A stretch of 64,000 bases of DNA. Origin: Burkholderia sp. WAC0059. Lineage in GTDB: Bacteria > Pseudomonadota > Gammaproteobacteria > Burkholderiales > Burkholderiaceae. A program made the translations under genes and the position numbers. The DNA is taken from contig NZ_PNEO01000023.1 in the NCBI RefSeq assembly GCF_002870125.1, positions 1-64,000 on the forward strand, given 5' to 3'. Every line of letters begins with the position of its first letter. Position 1 is the stretch's first letter. Shown here piece after piece: positions 37,871 through 48,793 of the stretch. A model generated the notes under the pieces. It saw nothing but the letters and a program-made list of their open reading frames with translations, had not been told where the DNA came from and made no database searches.

Positions 37871-37955
37871 GGCGGCGGGCACCGGGCCGGCCCGGTTGCT
37901 GGCCCCTGCGCTGGCTCCATTGCCGGCGCCGGCGCGGCGCGGCGCCCCGCTTTGC

Positions 37956-37961
37956 TACAAT
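37956..37961 (+). promoter_or_regulatory. Candidate -10 element before the isoaspartate methyltransferase gene
   Basis: TACAAT within ttgctacaatcgccggg, about 150 bp before the ATG. Same hexamer and flank as the candidates before panC and cobU. No strong -35. Confidence 0.4.
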
Positions 37962-38109
37962 CGCCGGGTTGCCCTGGCACCTTTTTGCACACGGGTTATC
38001 GTGCGGTTCCGCGCCGGCGCCCGAGGCGCCGCGGCCGGGCCGCCGGACCCGCGCCGCGCCGGGAAGACGCCGCACCCGAACGGATTCGAACCCACCACGC
38101 CGAACCATC

Positions 38110-38763
38110 ATGAACATCGAAAAAGCACGCTTCAACATGATCGAACAGCAAATCCGTACCTGGGAGGTGCTCGACCAGGACGTGCTGAACCTGCTGTCGA
38201 TCGTCAAGCGTGAGCAATTCGTCCCCGCCGTCTACGCGAACCTCGCGTTCTCCGACCTCGAAATTCCGTTGCCGGGCGGCCAGCACATGCTGACGCCGCG
38301 CGTCGAGGCGCGCGTGCTGCAGGAGCTGGCGGTCAAGAAACACGAAAGCGTGCTCGAAGTCGGCGCGGGCTCGGGCTACATGGCGGCGCTGCTCGCGCAC
38401 CGGGCACAGCAGGTGCTGACCGTGGAGATCGACACCGAGCTGGCCGCGTTCGCGCGCGCGAACCTCGCGAAGAACGGCGTGCTGAACGCGGAAGTCGCGC
38501 TCGGCGACGGCGCGCGCGGCTGGAAGGCCGCGCAGCCGTACGACGTGATCTGCGTCTCGGGCGGCCTGCCCGTCGTGCCGCAGGAACTGCTCGAACAGCT
38601 CAAGGTAGGCGGTCGCCTCGCCGCCTTCGTCGGCACCGCGCCCGTGATGGAAGCCCAGATCATCACGCGCATCGACGAGCGGCAGTACCGCATCGCCGGC
38701 ATTTTCGAAACCTGGACCGAAGCGCTGCAGAACGCCGTGCACCCGTCGAGCTTCAAGTTCTGA
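38110..38763 (+). CDS. pcm: Protein-L-isoaspartate O-methyltransferase family protein
   Basis: A 217-residue SAM-dependent methyltransferase. MIEQQIRTWEVLDQDVLNLLSIVKREQFVP is the PCMT opening, and VLEVGAGSGYMAALLA is the SAM motif I. FSDLEIPLPGGQHMLTPRVEARVLQEL follows. Classical Pcm has an S-x-x-Q/TISQPY-type active segment; here the matching segment reads GGQHMLTPRV, a divergent form, so repair of isoaspartate is likely but not certain. It is followed by a rhodanese gene 43 bp later, a pairing seen in related genomes. Confidence 0.8.
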   Translation: MNIEKARFNMIEQQIRTWEVLDQDVLNLLSIVKREQFVPAVYANLAFSDLEIPLPGGQHMLTPRVEARVLQELAVKKHESVLEVGAGSGYMAALLAHRAQQVLTVEIDTELAAFARANLAKNGVLNAEVALGDGARGWKAAQPYDVICVSGGLPVVPQELLEQLKVGGRLAAFVGTAPVMEAQIITRIDERQYRIAGIFETWTEALQNAVHPSSFKF

Positions 38764-38806
38764 GCGTACGCTTTTCCGCCCCGACCCTACGCCACTACCG
38801 ACCACG

Positions 38807-39130
38807 ATGCAGAACCTGACCGCCCCCGCCCTCGCCGAATGGCTCGCCGACTCGTCGCGCAAGGCGCCCGTGCTGCTCGACGTGCGCGAGCCCTGGGAAA
38901 TCGAAACGGCGAAGCTCGCCGGCAGCGTCTCGATTCCGATGCGCGACATCCCGGCGCGCAGCGAGGAACTCGACGACGAGGCGCAGATCGTCTGCATCTG
39001 TCACCACGGCGCGCGCAGCGCCCAGGTCGCGATGTTCCTCGAGTCGCGCGGCTTCGCTCAAGTCTTCAATCTGTACGGCGGCATCGACGCGTGGTCGCGC
39101 CAGGTCGATCCGGACGTGCCGACTTACTGA
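38807..39130 (+). CDS. Single-domain rhodanese (sulfurtransferase)
   Basis: 107 residues. Active-site loop CHHGARS with the catalytic Cys near residue 65 (the CxxGxR pattern), and VLLDVREPWEIETAKLAGSVSIPM, the CH2A-type rhodanese motif. A cytosolic GlpE-like thiosulfate or persulfide sulfurtransferase. It is close to the pcm-like gene and probably cotranscribed. Confidence 0.9.
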   Translation: MQNLTAPALAEWLADSSRKAPVLLDVREPWEIETAKLAGSVSIPMRDIPARSEELDDEAQIVCICHHGARSAQVAMFLESRGFAQVFNLYGGIDAWSRQVDPDVPTY

Positions 39131-39292
39131 TCCGGGCCCGTCGGCGCGCGCTTCTTCGTCCGGAGCGGCGCGCGGGCGCCCCCGGGCGTCGTGGAAATCC
39201 ATGCGGCGGTTGTCGACGACAAGGGCGGCGGTCGCCGCCGCCGGCAACCGCCGCCCCCCGCCCATACCCAACGCGCCGCACGCCACGCCCGC

Positions 39293-40243
39293 ATGTCGCT
39301 CAACGAACATCCCGCCGCCCTCGTCACGCCGGCCGATGCGTCCGATCCGTCCGCCGCGCATCGCGAATGGCTCGCGCGGCTCGAACTCGGTTTCGAGCGT
39401 CGCGACGCCGCCCAAGGAGGCCAGCCGGGCGGCGCGCGCACGACGCTCGCGCACCGGCGGCATCTGGGCCCGCTGCGCGTACAGCGGCCGCTCTACCCCG
39501 AGGGCGACGCGATCTGCCACGCGGTGATCGTGCATCCGCCGGCCGGCATCGCGGGCGGCGACCGGCTCGAAATCGACGTGAACGTGGCCGACGGCGCGCA
39601 CGCCGTGCTGACCACGCCGGGCGCGACGAAGTGGTACAAGTCGAACGGCCGCGCGGCGCGCCAGCGGATCGACCTGCGCATCGGCGCGGGCGCGAAGCTC
39701 GACTGGCTACCGCAGAACAACCTGGTTTTCGACCATGCCCACGCCGAACTCGACTTCTCGCTGACGCTGGCCGAAGGCGCGACGGCGATCGGCTGGGACG
39801 CCACCCAGCTCGGCCGTCAGGCGGCCGGCGAGCGCTGGTCGGCCGGCACGCTGCGTGCCACGACGCGGCTCGCGCGCGCCACGGCTTCGCCTTCGGCCCT
39901 CCCTTCCGCGACGCCGCTGCTCTGGTTCGAACGCGCGCGGCTCGACGCCGCCGATACGCTGCGCGACGCTCCGCAGGGGCTCTCCGGCTATCCGGCGTTC
40001 GGCGTGCTCTGGGCGGCCGGCCCGGTCTGCGACGATGCGCTCGCGCAGGCGCTCGCCGAACACCTGCCGTTCGACGACGCGCTGCGCGCCGCCGCGACCT
40101 GCGTCTGTCCCGGCCTGCTGCTCGTGCGCGTGCTGGCGCGCTCGATGGAGCCGCTGCAGCAGACGCTCGCGCGCTGCTGGACCCGCCTGCGCCCGCTCGT
40201 GCACGGTGTCGAGGCCACGCCGCTGCGGCTGTGGACGACCTGA
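39293..40243 (+). CDS. ureD: Urease accessory protein UreD
   Basis: 316 residues from ATG 39293. Motifs: [46 protein letters not shown], and [15 protein letters not shown], all conserved in UreD/UreH. It forms the UreD-UreF-UreG complex that channels nickel to apo-urease. A proline- and arginine-rich upstream extension of the frame is not used. First gene of the ure operon, followed 149 bp later by ureA. Confidence 0.93.
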   Translation: MSLNEHPAALVTPADASDPSAAHREWLARLELGFERRDAAQGGQPGGARTTLAHRRHLGPLRVQRPLYPEGDAICHAVIVHPPAGIAGGDRLEIDVNVADGAHAVLTTPGATKWYKSNGRAARQRIDLRIGAGAKLDWLPQNNLVFDHAHAELDFSLTLAEGATAIGWDATQLGRQAAGERWSAGTLRATTRLARATASPSALPSATPLLWFERARLDAADTLRDAPQGLSGYPAFGVLWAAGPVCDDALAQALAEHLPFDDALRAAATCVCPGLLLVRVLARSMEPLQQTLARCWTRLRPLVHGVEATPLRLWTT

Positions 40244-40392
40244 CCCGCGCGCGACGCCCAAGCCGACCCGGCAACGCATTTTGAGCGCGTCGACGCCCAT
40301 GAAATCAGCCGCTATGATGTCCGTGGCGCCGCCGACGCATCCCGCCCGTACCCGCCAGGCGCCCCGACCGACCCCGAATCGACCCTGAACCG

Positions 40393-40695
40393 ATGAAGCT
40401 CACGCCCCGCGAGAAAGACAAGCTCCTGATCTTCACCGCCGCGCTGCTCGCCGAAAGGCGCCGCGCGCGCGGCCTCAAGCTCAACTATCCGGAGGCCGTC
40501 GCGTTCATCACGGCCGCGCTGATGGAAGCCGCGCGCGACGGCAAGACCGTCGCCGAGGTCATGCACTACGGCACGACGCTGCTCACGCGCGACGACGTGA
40601 TGGAGGGCGTGCCCGACATGATCCCCGACATCCAGGTCGAGGCGACGTTTCCCGACGGCACGAAGCTCGTCACCGTCCATCACCCGATTCCCTGA
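40393..40695 (+). CDS. ureA: Urease gamma subunit
   Basis: 100 residues. [37 protein letters not shown] is the family start, with the later [20 protein letters not shown]. It assembles with UreB and UreC as a trimer of (alpha-beta-gamma) units. ureB follows 14 bp after. Confidence 0.97.
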   Translation: MKLTPREKDKLLIFTAALLAERRRARGLKLNYPEAVAFITAALMEAARDGKTVAEVMHYGTTLLTRDDVMEGVPDMIPDIQVEATFPDGTKLVTVHHPIP

Positions 40696-40709
40696 GCGAG
40701 GCGCTGCAC

Positions 40710-41015
40710 ATGATTCCCGGCGAACTGCTGATCGACGACGGCGAGCTCGAACTCAACGCGGGCCGCACGACGCTCACCGTCACGGTGTCCAACACCGGCG
40801 ACCGGCCCGTGCAGGTCGGCTCGCACTTTCACTTTTACGAAGCGAACCCGGCGCTCGCGTTCGACCGCGAGGCCGCGCGCGGCTTCCGCCTGAACATCGC
40901 GGCCGGCACGGCGGTGCGCTTCGAGCCCGGCCAGGCACGCACGGTCGAGCTCGTCGCGCTTGCCGGCCACCGCGTCGTCTACGGCTTCAACGGCAAGGTG
41001 ATGGGGCCGCTGTAA
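40710..41015 (+). CDS. ureB: Urease beta subunit
   Basis: 101 residues. [41 protein letters not shown] and GKVMGPL are family-typical. Separate beta subunit, as in most bacteria. Confidence 0.97.
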   Translation: MIPGELLIDDGELELNAGRTTLTVTVSNTGDRPVQVGSHFHFYEANPALAFDREAARGFRLNIAAGTAVRFEPGQARTVELVALAGHRVVYGFNGKVMGPL

Positions 41016-41060
41016 GGCGCCCGCGCCACCGCTATCCGCCATCCGCTTCGGACCTTCATC

Positions 41061-42767
<1,707 letters not shown>

Positions 42768-42777
42768 AGACTCCGAT

Positions 42778-43557
42778 ATGCGCACACTCGACAAACGCCT
42801 CGACGCCCACGTCAAACTCGCGGCCGTGCTCGTGCGGCGCGCGCCCACGCTCACGCTCGCCTACGAATCGCGCTGCAAAAGCCGCCTGTCCGCCGCGCTC
42901 GACTCCGGCGAGGAAGTCGCGCTCGTGCTGCCGCGCGGCACCGTGCTGCGCGACGGCGACATGCTCGTCGCCGACGACGGCGGCCTCGTGCGCGTCGTCG
43001 CGGCGCCGGAGACGGTGCTGCGCGTAGAAGCCGACGACGCGCCGACGCTCACGCGCGCCGCCTATCACCTCGGCAACCGGCACACGCCCGTCGAGGTCGG
43101 CGCCGATTATCTGAAGCTCGAGGCCGATCCCGTGCTCGAAGATATGCTGCGCCGGCTCGGCGCGCGCGTCGAGACGGCGACGCTGCCGTTCCAGCCCGAG
43201 GCGGGCGCGTACGGCGGCGGCCACCGGCATGGCCACGACGCGTCGTTCGACGAGGACTACGCGCTCGCGCAGAAGGTGTTCGACGAGCATCACGGGCATG
43301 CGCACGATCACGATCATGGGCACGCCCACCACGGGCACGGGCACCACCAGCACGACGCAAGCCATGCCCATGCAGGCGAGGCCCACGTGCATGGTCCGGA
43401 CTGCGGTCACGACCACAGCCATGACCACGGCCATGCCGCCGGAGAAGCGCACGTCCACGGCCCGGGCTGCGGTCACGACCACGGCCACGACCACACGCAC
43501 GACGACGGCGCGCCCTGCGCCGATCCGCACCACCATCACGGCCATGCGCATCGCTGA
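42778..43557 (+). CDS. ureE: UreE, urease nickel metallochaperone with a very long histidine-rich tail
   Basis: 259 residues, against about 150-200 for most UreE. Residues 1-140 form the usual UreE core (metal-binding His100/His102 region LGNRHTP). Residues 149-259 hold 38 histidines, mostly as HxH and HGH patterns mixed with Asp and Gly. Two neighbouring 22-residue blocks (about 200-221 and 222-243) share [14 protein letters not shown], an internal duplication also visible in the DNA (43375-43506). The tail should bind several nickel ions. The stop overlaps ureF. Confidence 0.95.
   Translation: MRTLDKRLDAHVKLAAVLVRRAPTLTLAYESRCKSRLSAALDSGEEVALVLPRGTVLRDGDMLVADDGGLVRVVAAPETVLRVEADDAPTLTRAAYHLGNRHTPVEVGADYLKLEADPVLEDMLRRLGARVETATLPFQPEAGAYGGGHRHGHDASFDEDYALAQKVFDEHHGHAHDHDHGHAHHGHGHHQHDASHAHAGEAHVHGPDCGHDHSHDHGHAAGEAHVHGPGCGHDHGHDHTHDDGAPCADPHHHHGHAHR
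43375..43506 (+). repeat. Two 66-bp tandem repeats inside ureE
   Basis: Units at 43375-43440 and 43441-43506 share long stretches such as ggcccacgtgca-like and tgcggtcacgaccac; the codon-by-codon match is high but the copies have diverged. In-frame, so copy-number change would alter only the length of the His tail. Confidence 0.75.
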
Positions 43558-44233
43558 GCTCACGGCGCTGCTGCATCTCGCGTCGCCGGCGCTGCCGATC
43601 GGCGCGTTCAGCTATTCGCAGGGACTCGAGGCGGCCATCGACGCGCAGCTCGTCGGCGACGCCGACAGCGCCCGACGCTGGATCGAGCATGGTCTTGGAG
43701 ACGTGCTGGCCGCGGGCGAGCTGCCGTTTCTCGCGCATCAGATCGAACGCTGGCGCACGCACGATACGCACGACGCGGCCATGCTGGCCGAGGCGAACGA
43801 CGAATTCCTCGCGAGCCGCGAATCGGCCGAGTTGCGCCGCGAAACGGCGCAAATGGGCTGGTCGCTGCGGCAACTCTGCCTGCAGCTCGAATGGGGCGAC
43901 GCCGCCCGGCGCGCGACGCTCGACGGGCTCGCGAGCGTCGCGCAACCGACCGCGTTCGCGCTGGCCGCGTTCGCGCACGACGTGCCGGCCGACGCCGCGC
44001 TCGCCGCCTACGCGTTTAGCTGGATCGAGAACCAGGTGGCCGCCGCGCTCAAGACTGTGCCGCTCGGGCAACTGGCAGGCCAGCGCATACTCGTCGCGCT
44101 GCGCCCCGCCGTCGAGGCCGCCGTCGAGCGCGCGCTCGCCACGCCGCCCGAGGCCGTCAACACGTTCGCGCCGCAGCTCGGCATCCTGTCGGCGCGCCAC
44201 GAATCGCAGTATTCGCGGCTCTTCCGGTCGTAG
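43544..44233 (+). CDS. ureF: Urease accessory protein UreF
   Basis: 229 residues. [25 protein letters not shown] is the signature opening, and [23 protein letters not shown] is conserved. An all-helical protein that gates the GTPase UreG. The ATG at 43544 overlaps the last 14 bases of ureE, which indicates coupled translation; the frame is open upstream through the ureE His tail but that is spurious. Confidence 0.94.
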   Translation: MRIAELTALLHLASPALPIGAFSYSQGLEAAIDAQLVGDADSARRWIEHGLGDVLAAGELPFLAHQIERWRTHDTHDAAMLAEANDEFLASRESAELRRETAQMGWSLRQLCLQLEWGDAARRATLDGLASVAQPTAFALAAFAHDVPADAALAAYAFSWIENQVAAALKTVPLGQLAGQRILVALRPAVEAAVERALATPPEAVNTFAPQLGILSARHESQYSRLFRS

Positions 44234-44274
44234 ACCACCGCTTCCCCGAACCCAGAAAGCCCATCCCTCCGATC

Positions 44275-44922
<648 letters not shown>

Positions 44923-44953
44923 AGGCGCCCCGGCACGCCCGCGCGTCTACGGT

Positions 44954-46309
44954 CTATTCGTTCACGCGCAGCGCCGGATCGCCGGGCCGGTGCGCCGCCG
45001 GCCGCGGCTCGGGCAGCAGCGTCGTCAGCACGTCCACGGTGCGCGCGGTCGCGCCGCGATGGCGCGCCGCGAAAGCCGCCGCCGCCGCGCCCATCGCGAC
45101 GCGGCGCGACCGGTCCGCGAACAGCTCGCGCAGCACGTCCGCGAGATCCTGCGCGTCCTTCACCTGCTGGACCGCGCCCGCCGCGACGGCGTCGGCCGTG
45201 GCCTGCGAGAAGTTGAACACGTGCGGGCCGATCAGCACGGGCACGCCGACCGCGCAGGCCTCGATGAGGTTTTGCCCGCCGAACGGCAGCAGACTGCCGC
45301 CGATGAAAGCCAGATCGGCCGCCGCATAGTACGCGCCCATTTCGCCCATCGAGTCGCCGAGCAGCACGTCGACGTCGGCCGGCAACGCGCGGATATCGGT
45401 ATGTCCGGCCGCGGCGGCCGGCGCGCCCGGTGCCCATTCCGAGCGACGCGCCACGCGCAGGCCCTTGCGGGCCGCGAGCGCCGCCACCTCGTCGAAACGC
45501 TGCGGATGGCGCGGCACGAGGATCAGCAGCGCGCCCTCGACGCCGAGCACCGCCAGCGCCTGCAGCACGTGCTCCTCCTCGCCCTCGCGCGTGCTCGCGG
45601 CGACCCAGACGGGCCGCGCGCCGACGGCGCGGCGCCACGCGTGGCCGCGCGCGACGAGCTCGGGCGGGCTCGTCATGTCGAACTTCAGGTTGCCGAGCAC
45701 GGCCGGATTGCGCGCGCCGAGCGCGCGCAGCCGCTCGGCGTCGGCCGGGCTCTGCGCCAGCACGCGCGCGAAGCCGCCGAACACCTCGCGCGTCGCGCGG
45801 CCGAATCTCGCCGCGCGCCGGTACGAACGCGCCGACATGCGCGCATTGGTCAGCACGAGCGGCACATCGGCGCGCCGGCATTCGTCGATCAGCGTCGGCC
45901 ACACCTCGGTCTCCATCACGAGCCCGAGACTCGGCCGCCACGTGCGCAGAAAGCGCCGCACGAAGCGCGGCGCGTCGTAGGGCAGATAGCAGCGCGCGAC
46001 GCGCGCGCCGAACAGGCGCTCGCCCGTCGCGCGGCCGCCCGGCGTCATGTGGGTCAGGAGGATGCGGATGTCGGGACGCGCGGCCAGCAGCGCCTCGACG
46101 AGCGGCTGCGCGGCGCGCGTCTCGCCGACCGACACGGCGTGCACCCAGACGAGCGGCGCGTCGTCCTCGGGCAGGCGGCCCGCCGCGTGACCGAAGCGCT
46201 CGCCGATGTGCTCGCGATAGCCGCGCTCGCGGCGCGACCGGATGAACAGACGCAGGACGGCCAGCGGCGCGACGAGCCACCAGACGGCGCGATAGACGGC
46301 CCTCAGCAT
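44954..46309 (-). CDS. waaA: 3-deoxy-D-manno-octulosonic acid (Kdo) transferase
   Basis: A 451-residue inner-membrane-associated glycosyltransferase (GT30). N-terminal helix, then LVWVHAVSVGETRAAQPLVEALLA, LLTHMTPGGRATG, LVMETEVWPTLIDECR, and the C-terminal DVLLGDSMGEMGAYYAAADLAFIGGSLLPFGGQNLIEA. It adds Kdo to the lipid A precursor. It lies 88 bp downstream of kdoO on the same strand. Confidence 0.94.
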   Translation of the reverse strand: MLRAVYRAVWWLVAPLAVLRLFIRSRRERGYREHIGERFGHAAGRLPEDDAPLVWVHAVSVGETRAAQPLVEALLAARPDIRILLTHMTPGGRATGERLFGARVARCYLPYDAPRFVRRFLRTWRPSLGLVMETEVWPTLIDECRRADVPLVLTNARMSARSYRRAARFGRATREVFGGFARVLAQSPADAERLRALGARNPAVLGNLKFDMTSPPELVARGHAWRRAVGARPVWVAASTREGEEEHVLQALAVLGVEGALLILVPRHPQRFDEVAALAARKGLRVARRSEWAPGAPAAAAGHTDIRALPADVDVLLGDSMGEMGAYYAAADLAFIGGSLLPFGGQNLIEACAVGVPVLIGPHVFNFSQATADAVAAGAVQQVKDAQDLADVLRELFADRSRRVAMGAAAAAFAARHRGATARTVDVLTTLLPEPRPAAHRPGDPALRVNE

Positions 46310-46397
46310 CGGCGGCCTGGCAGCATCGGTCCCGACAGCGGTCCGGATGCAGGAAAGGCCGCCGCCGTGCGCCGCGTCGCCGGGTACGCCGCCGCGC

Positions 46398-47282
46398 TCA
46401 AACGAGCTCCTTGCCCTTCAGGCGTTCGAGAATGCCGAGCGGAGCCCATTCCGGGCGCGCCATCGCCCGCACGGGCAGGAAGAAGGTCTGCTCGAGCATG
46501 AACTGGCCGGACATCACCGCGTGCGATGCCTGGTCCGAGAAGCACACCCAGACGCTGCCGGGCGGAAACGGCATCGTGACCTGCGGGCTCGTCTTCTGAT
46601 AGTCGAGGTCGGCCTTCATGGCGTCGTGCAGGTTCAGCATCAGGTGATCGTATTCGCTGCGCGGCGTCTTGGTGATGTGCAGCAGATGCTGGAGCCGGGC
46701 CGAGCCCGGCATCTGGGGCTTGATGTTCGGCAGGAAGCGTCTGGCCATGTCCTCGAAAGGCTCGCCCACGCGCCAGACGCGCGGCGCGCCGTTCGGGTTG
46801 GCGTTCGTGAACACGCGCAGGATGCGCTCGCCGTAATTGGGCCGCGACGGGAACGCGTCGACGTGCAGACGGCTGTCGTCCTTGCGCCACGACGTCTGGC
46901 GCGTTTCGACCTGGTGCAGGCGCAGGCTCGTGGGCGCGACGCGCAGCTTGCCGTCGTACTCGGGAAAAAGGCCGTCGACAAGCGCGCGCGCATTGGCCTG
47001 GTAACGCGCGATCAGTCCGCGCACCGCGTCCTGACGCGCGCCGTCGCCGAGCACGCCGTGCAGCGTGCGGCCGTCCGGATCGAGGCTGATGTTCTTGCGC
47101 TTCGGATCGGCGATGGCCGGATCGAGCAGCGCGCGCTCGTTCGCGTCGAACGCGAAACCGAGGTTCGGGAAATACAGCACCTTGCCCTGTTCGACGCCGG
47201 CCAGCAGCGCCTCGCGCGGCATCGACAGGTTTTGTCCGCGCCAGTTGGCGCTCGCGATTTCGATGATCTGGGATTCGTTCAT
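46398..47282 (-). CDS. kdoO: Kdo 3-hydroxylase family (Fe/2-oxoglutarate dioxygenase)
   Basis: 294 residues, cytosolic. An Fe(II)/2-oxoglutarate triad is visible: His140 and Asp142 (LHVDAFPSRPNYGERILRVF) and a distal His254 in FSDQASHAVMSGQ. I recognise it as the Kdo hydroxylase family (KdoO), which turns Kdo in the LPS inner core into Ko (D-glycero-D-talo-octulosonic acid). Its place next to waaA supports that role. A start at 47282 gives MNESQIIEIA. Confidence 0.85.
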   Translation of the reverse strand: MNESQIIEIASANWRGQNLSMPREALLAGVEQGKVLYFPNLGFAFDANERALLDPAIADPKRKNISLDPDGRTLHGVLGDGARQDAVRGLIARYQANARALVDGLFPEYDGKLRVAPTSLRLHQVETRQTSWRKDDSRLHVDAFPSRPNYGERILRVFTNANPNGAPRVWRVGEPFEDMARRFLPNIKPQMPGSARLQHLLHITKTPRSEYDHLMLNLHDAMKADLDYQKTSPQVTMPFPPGSVWVCFSDQASHAVMSGQFMLEQTFFLPVRAMARPEWAPLGILERLKGKELV

Positions 47283-47557
47283 GGTCGCCCTCTTGAAGCG
47301 GTGGAGCAAGGTCATGCCTGTTGCGTCGCCGGGGAGGCGCCGCGCGGCTCCCGCGCCGCGGCGCCTTGCGCGGATCGCCCGGCTGGCCCCTTTGCGCGCC
47401 TGCGCGCGCCGCTTCGTTATACCGGCCGGCCCCCCGCGCCACCTTGACGGGCCGCAATACGTCCCTGGCCCGAAGCGGGCGGCGCAACCGGCTCCGTCCC
47501 GCTTCGTCTTCTTGCGTGTCGTTCTTGCCGGGCGTCACCCCGGCACGGCCGGGCCGT

Positions 47558-48553
47558 CTACAGCAGCCCGAATTCCGCCAGCGCGCGCCTCACGTCGGCG
47601 AGCGCGGGCGGCCTGCCCGCCGTGCCGAGATTGACGACGTTCGGCGACCAGTAGCCGCCGGTACGCCACGCGGTCGCGAAATTGTACAGCTCGACGGTCG
47701 GCCGCTTCAGCGCCGCCGCGATGTGCACGAGCCCGGTATCGACGCCCACCGTCGCCGCCGCGCCGTCGACGAGGCCGACGACGGCCGGCAGCGACAGCTT
47801 CGGCGGCACGATCGCGGCGGCGCCGAACTCGCGCGCGAGCCGCTCGCTCGTCGCGCGCTCGGCCGCGTTGCCCCAAGGCAGCACGAGCGACGCCCCGCGC
47901 CGCACAAGCGCCTGGCCCAGCTCGATCCAGTGCGCGGCCGGCCACTCCTTGTCCGCGCGCGAGGTCGCGTGCACGAACACGACGTACGGCACCGGCAGGT
48001 TCAGCCCCGCGCCGGCCAGCGCCATCGCGGCGCGGCCCGTGTCGAGGCCGAATTCGACGGGATCGGCGGGTTGCGGCGCCGGGTTGCCGAGCGCCGCGGC
48101 CACCAGTTGGCGCGTGCGCTCGACGACGTGCGTGCGCGGCTCGATGGGCACGCGGCGGTCGTAGAAGAACCGCACCGGCCATTCGTAGCCGGCCCCCTCG
48201 GTGCGATTGCCGAGGCCGACGAGCGGACCGCGCGCCCAGCTCGCCACCCAGGCGGTCTTGATGAGCCCCTGGCAGTCGATCACGAGATCGTATTTCTCCG
48301 CCGCGAGCGCGCGCCTGAACGCGCCGATCTCGCGCCAGTTGGCGGGCGAGAGAAGCCGCTTGCGCCAGCGGCGCAGCGAAAACGGAATCGCGCGGCGCAC
48401 GCCGCGCACGAGCTCGACGAGCTCGCGGAAGCTTTCTTCGACCAGCCAGTCGATCTGCGCGTCGGGGTAACGACGCAGAATGTCGGCGATCGCCGGCATG
48501 TTGTGGACGACGTCGCCCAGCGACGACACGCGGACGATCAGGATCTTTTGCAC
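47558..48553 (-). CDS. waaC: Lipopolysaccharide heptosyltransferase I
   Basis: A 331-residue GT9 transferase starting at GTG 48553 (VQKILIVRVSSLGDVVHNMPAIADI, the WaaC opening). LVEESFRELV, YDLVIDCQGLIKTAW and VGVDTGLVHIAAALKRPTVELY follow. It adds the first heptose to Kdo in the inner core. Upstream residues of the longer frame are not family-like. It precedes kdoO by 275 bp on the same strand. Confidence 0.93.
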   Translation of the reverse strand: MQKILIVRVSSLGDVVHNMPAIADILRRYPDAQIDWLVEESFRELVELVRGVRRAIPFSLRRWRKRLLSPANWREIGAFRRALAAEKYDLVIDCQGLIKTAWVASWARGPLVGLGNRTEGAGYEWPVRFFYDRRVPIEPRTHVVERTRQLVAAALGNPAPQPADPVEFGLDTGRAAMALAGAGLNLPVPYVVFVHATSRADKEWPAAHWIELGQALVRRGASLVLPWGNAAERATSERLAREFGAAAIVPPKLSLPAVVGLVDGAAATVGVDTGLVHIAAALKRPTVELYNFATAWRTGGYWSPNVVNLGTAGRPPALADVRRALAEFGLL

Positions 48554-48762
48554 GCTTCTACGGGGTGGGCCGGCAAGAGGCAGACAGGCTGCGCGAACCG
48601 TCCCGGATGGACAAAGGTCCGCAATTCTAGCGCGCCGGCAGGGGAAACACGAACATTCGCCGGGCGCGCCAATCATTGCGCGAATCGTTGCGCACATCGG
48701 CGCCGGCGAATGCGGAAACGGCAGCCCGATCGCGCTTTGCGCGAACCCGGCGCCGGAAAGAC

Positions 48763-48788
48763 GCCGGCCGCCTTCCGGGGCGGCCGGC
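48763..48788 (-). terminator. Possible intrinsic terminator after the phosphomannomutase gene
   Basis: GCCGGCCGCC and GGCGGCCGGC form a perfect 10-bp stem with a 6-base loop, starting six bases beyond the stop codon on the minus strand. The T run that follows is short (gtcttt), so termination strength is uncertain. Confidence 0.5.
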
Positions 48789-48793
48789 CTCGC

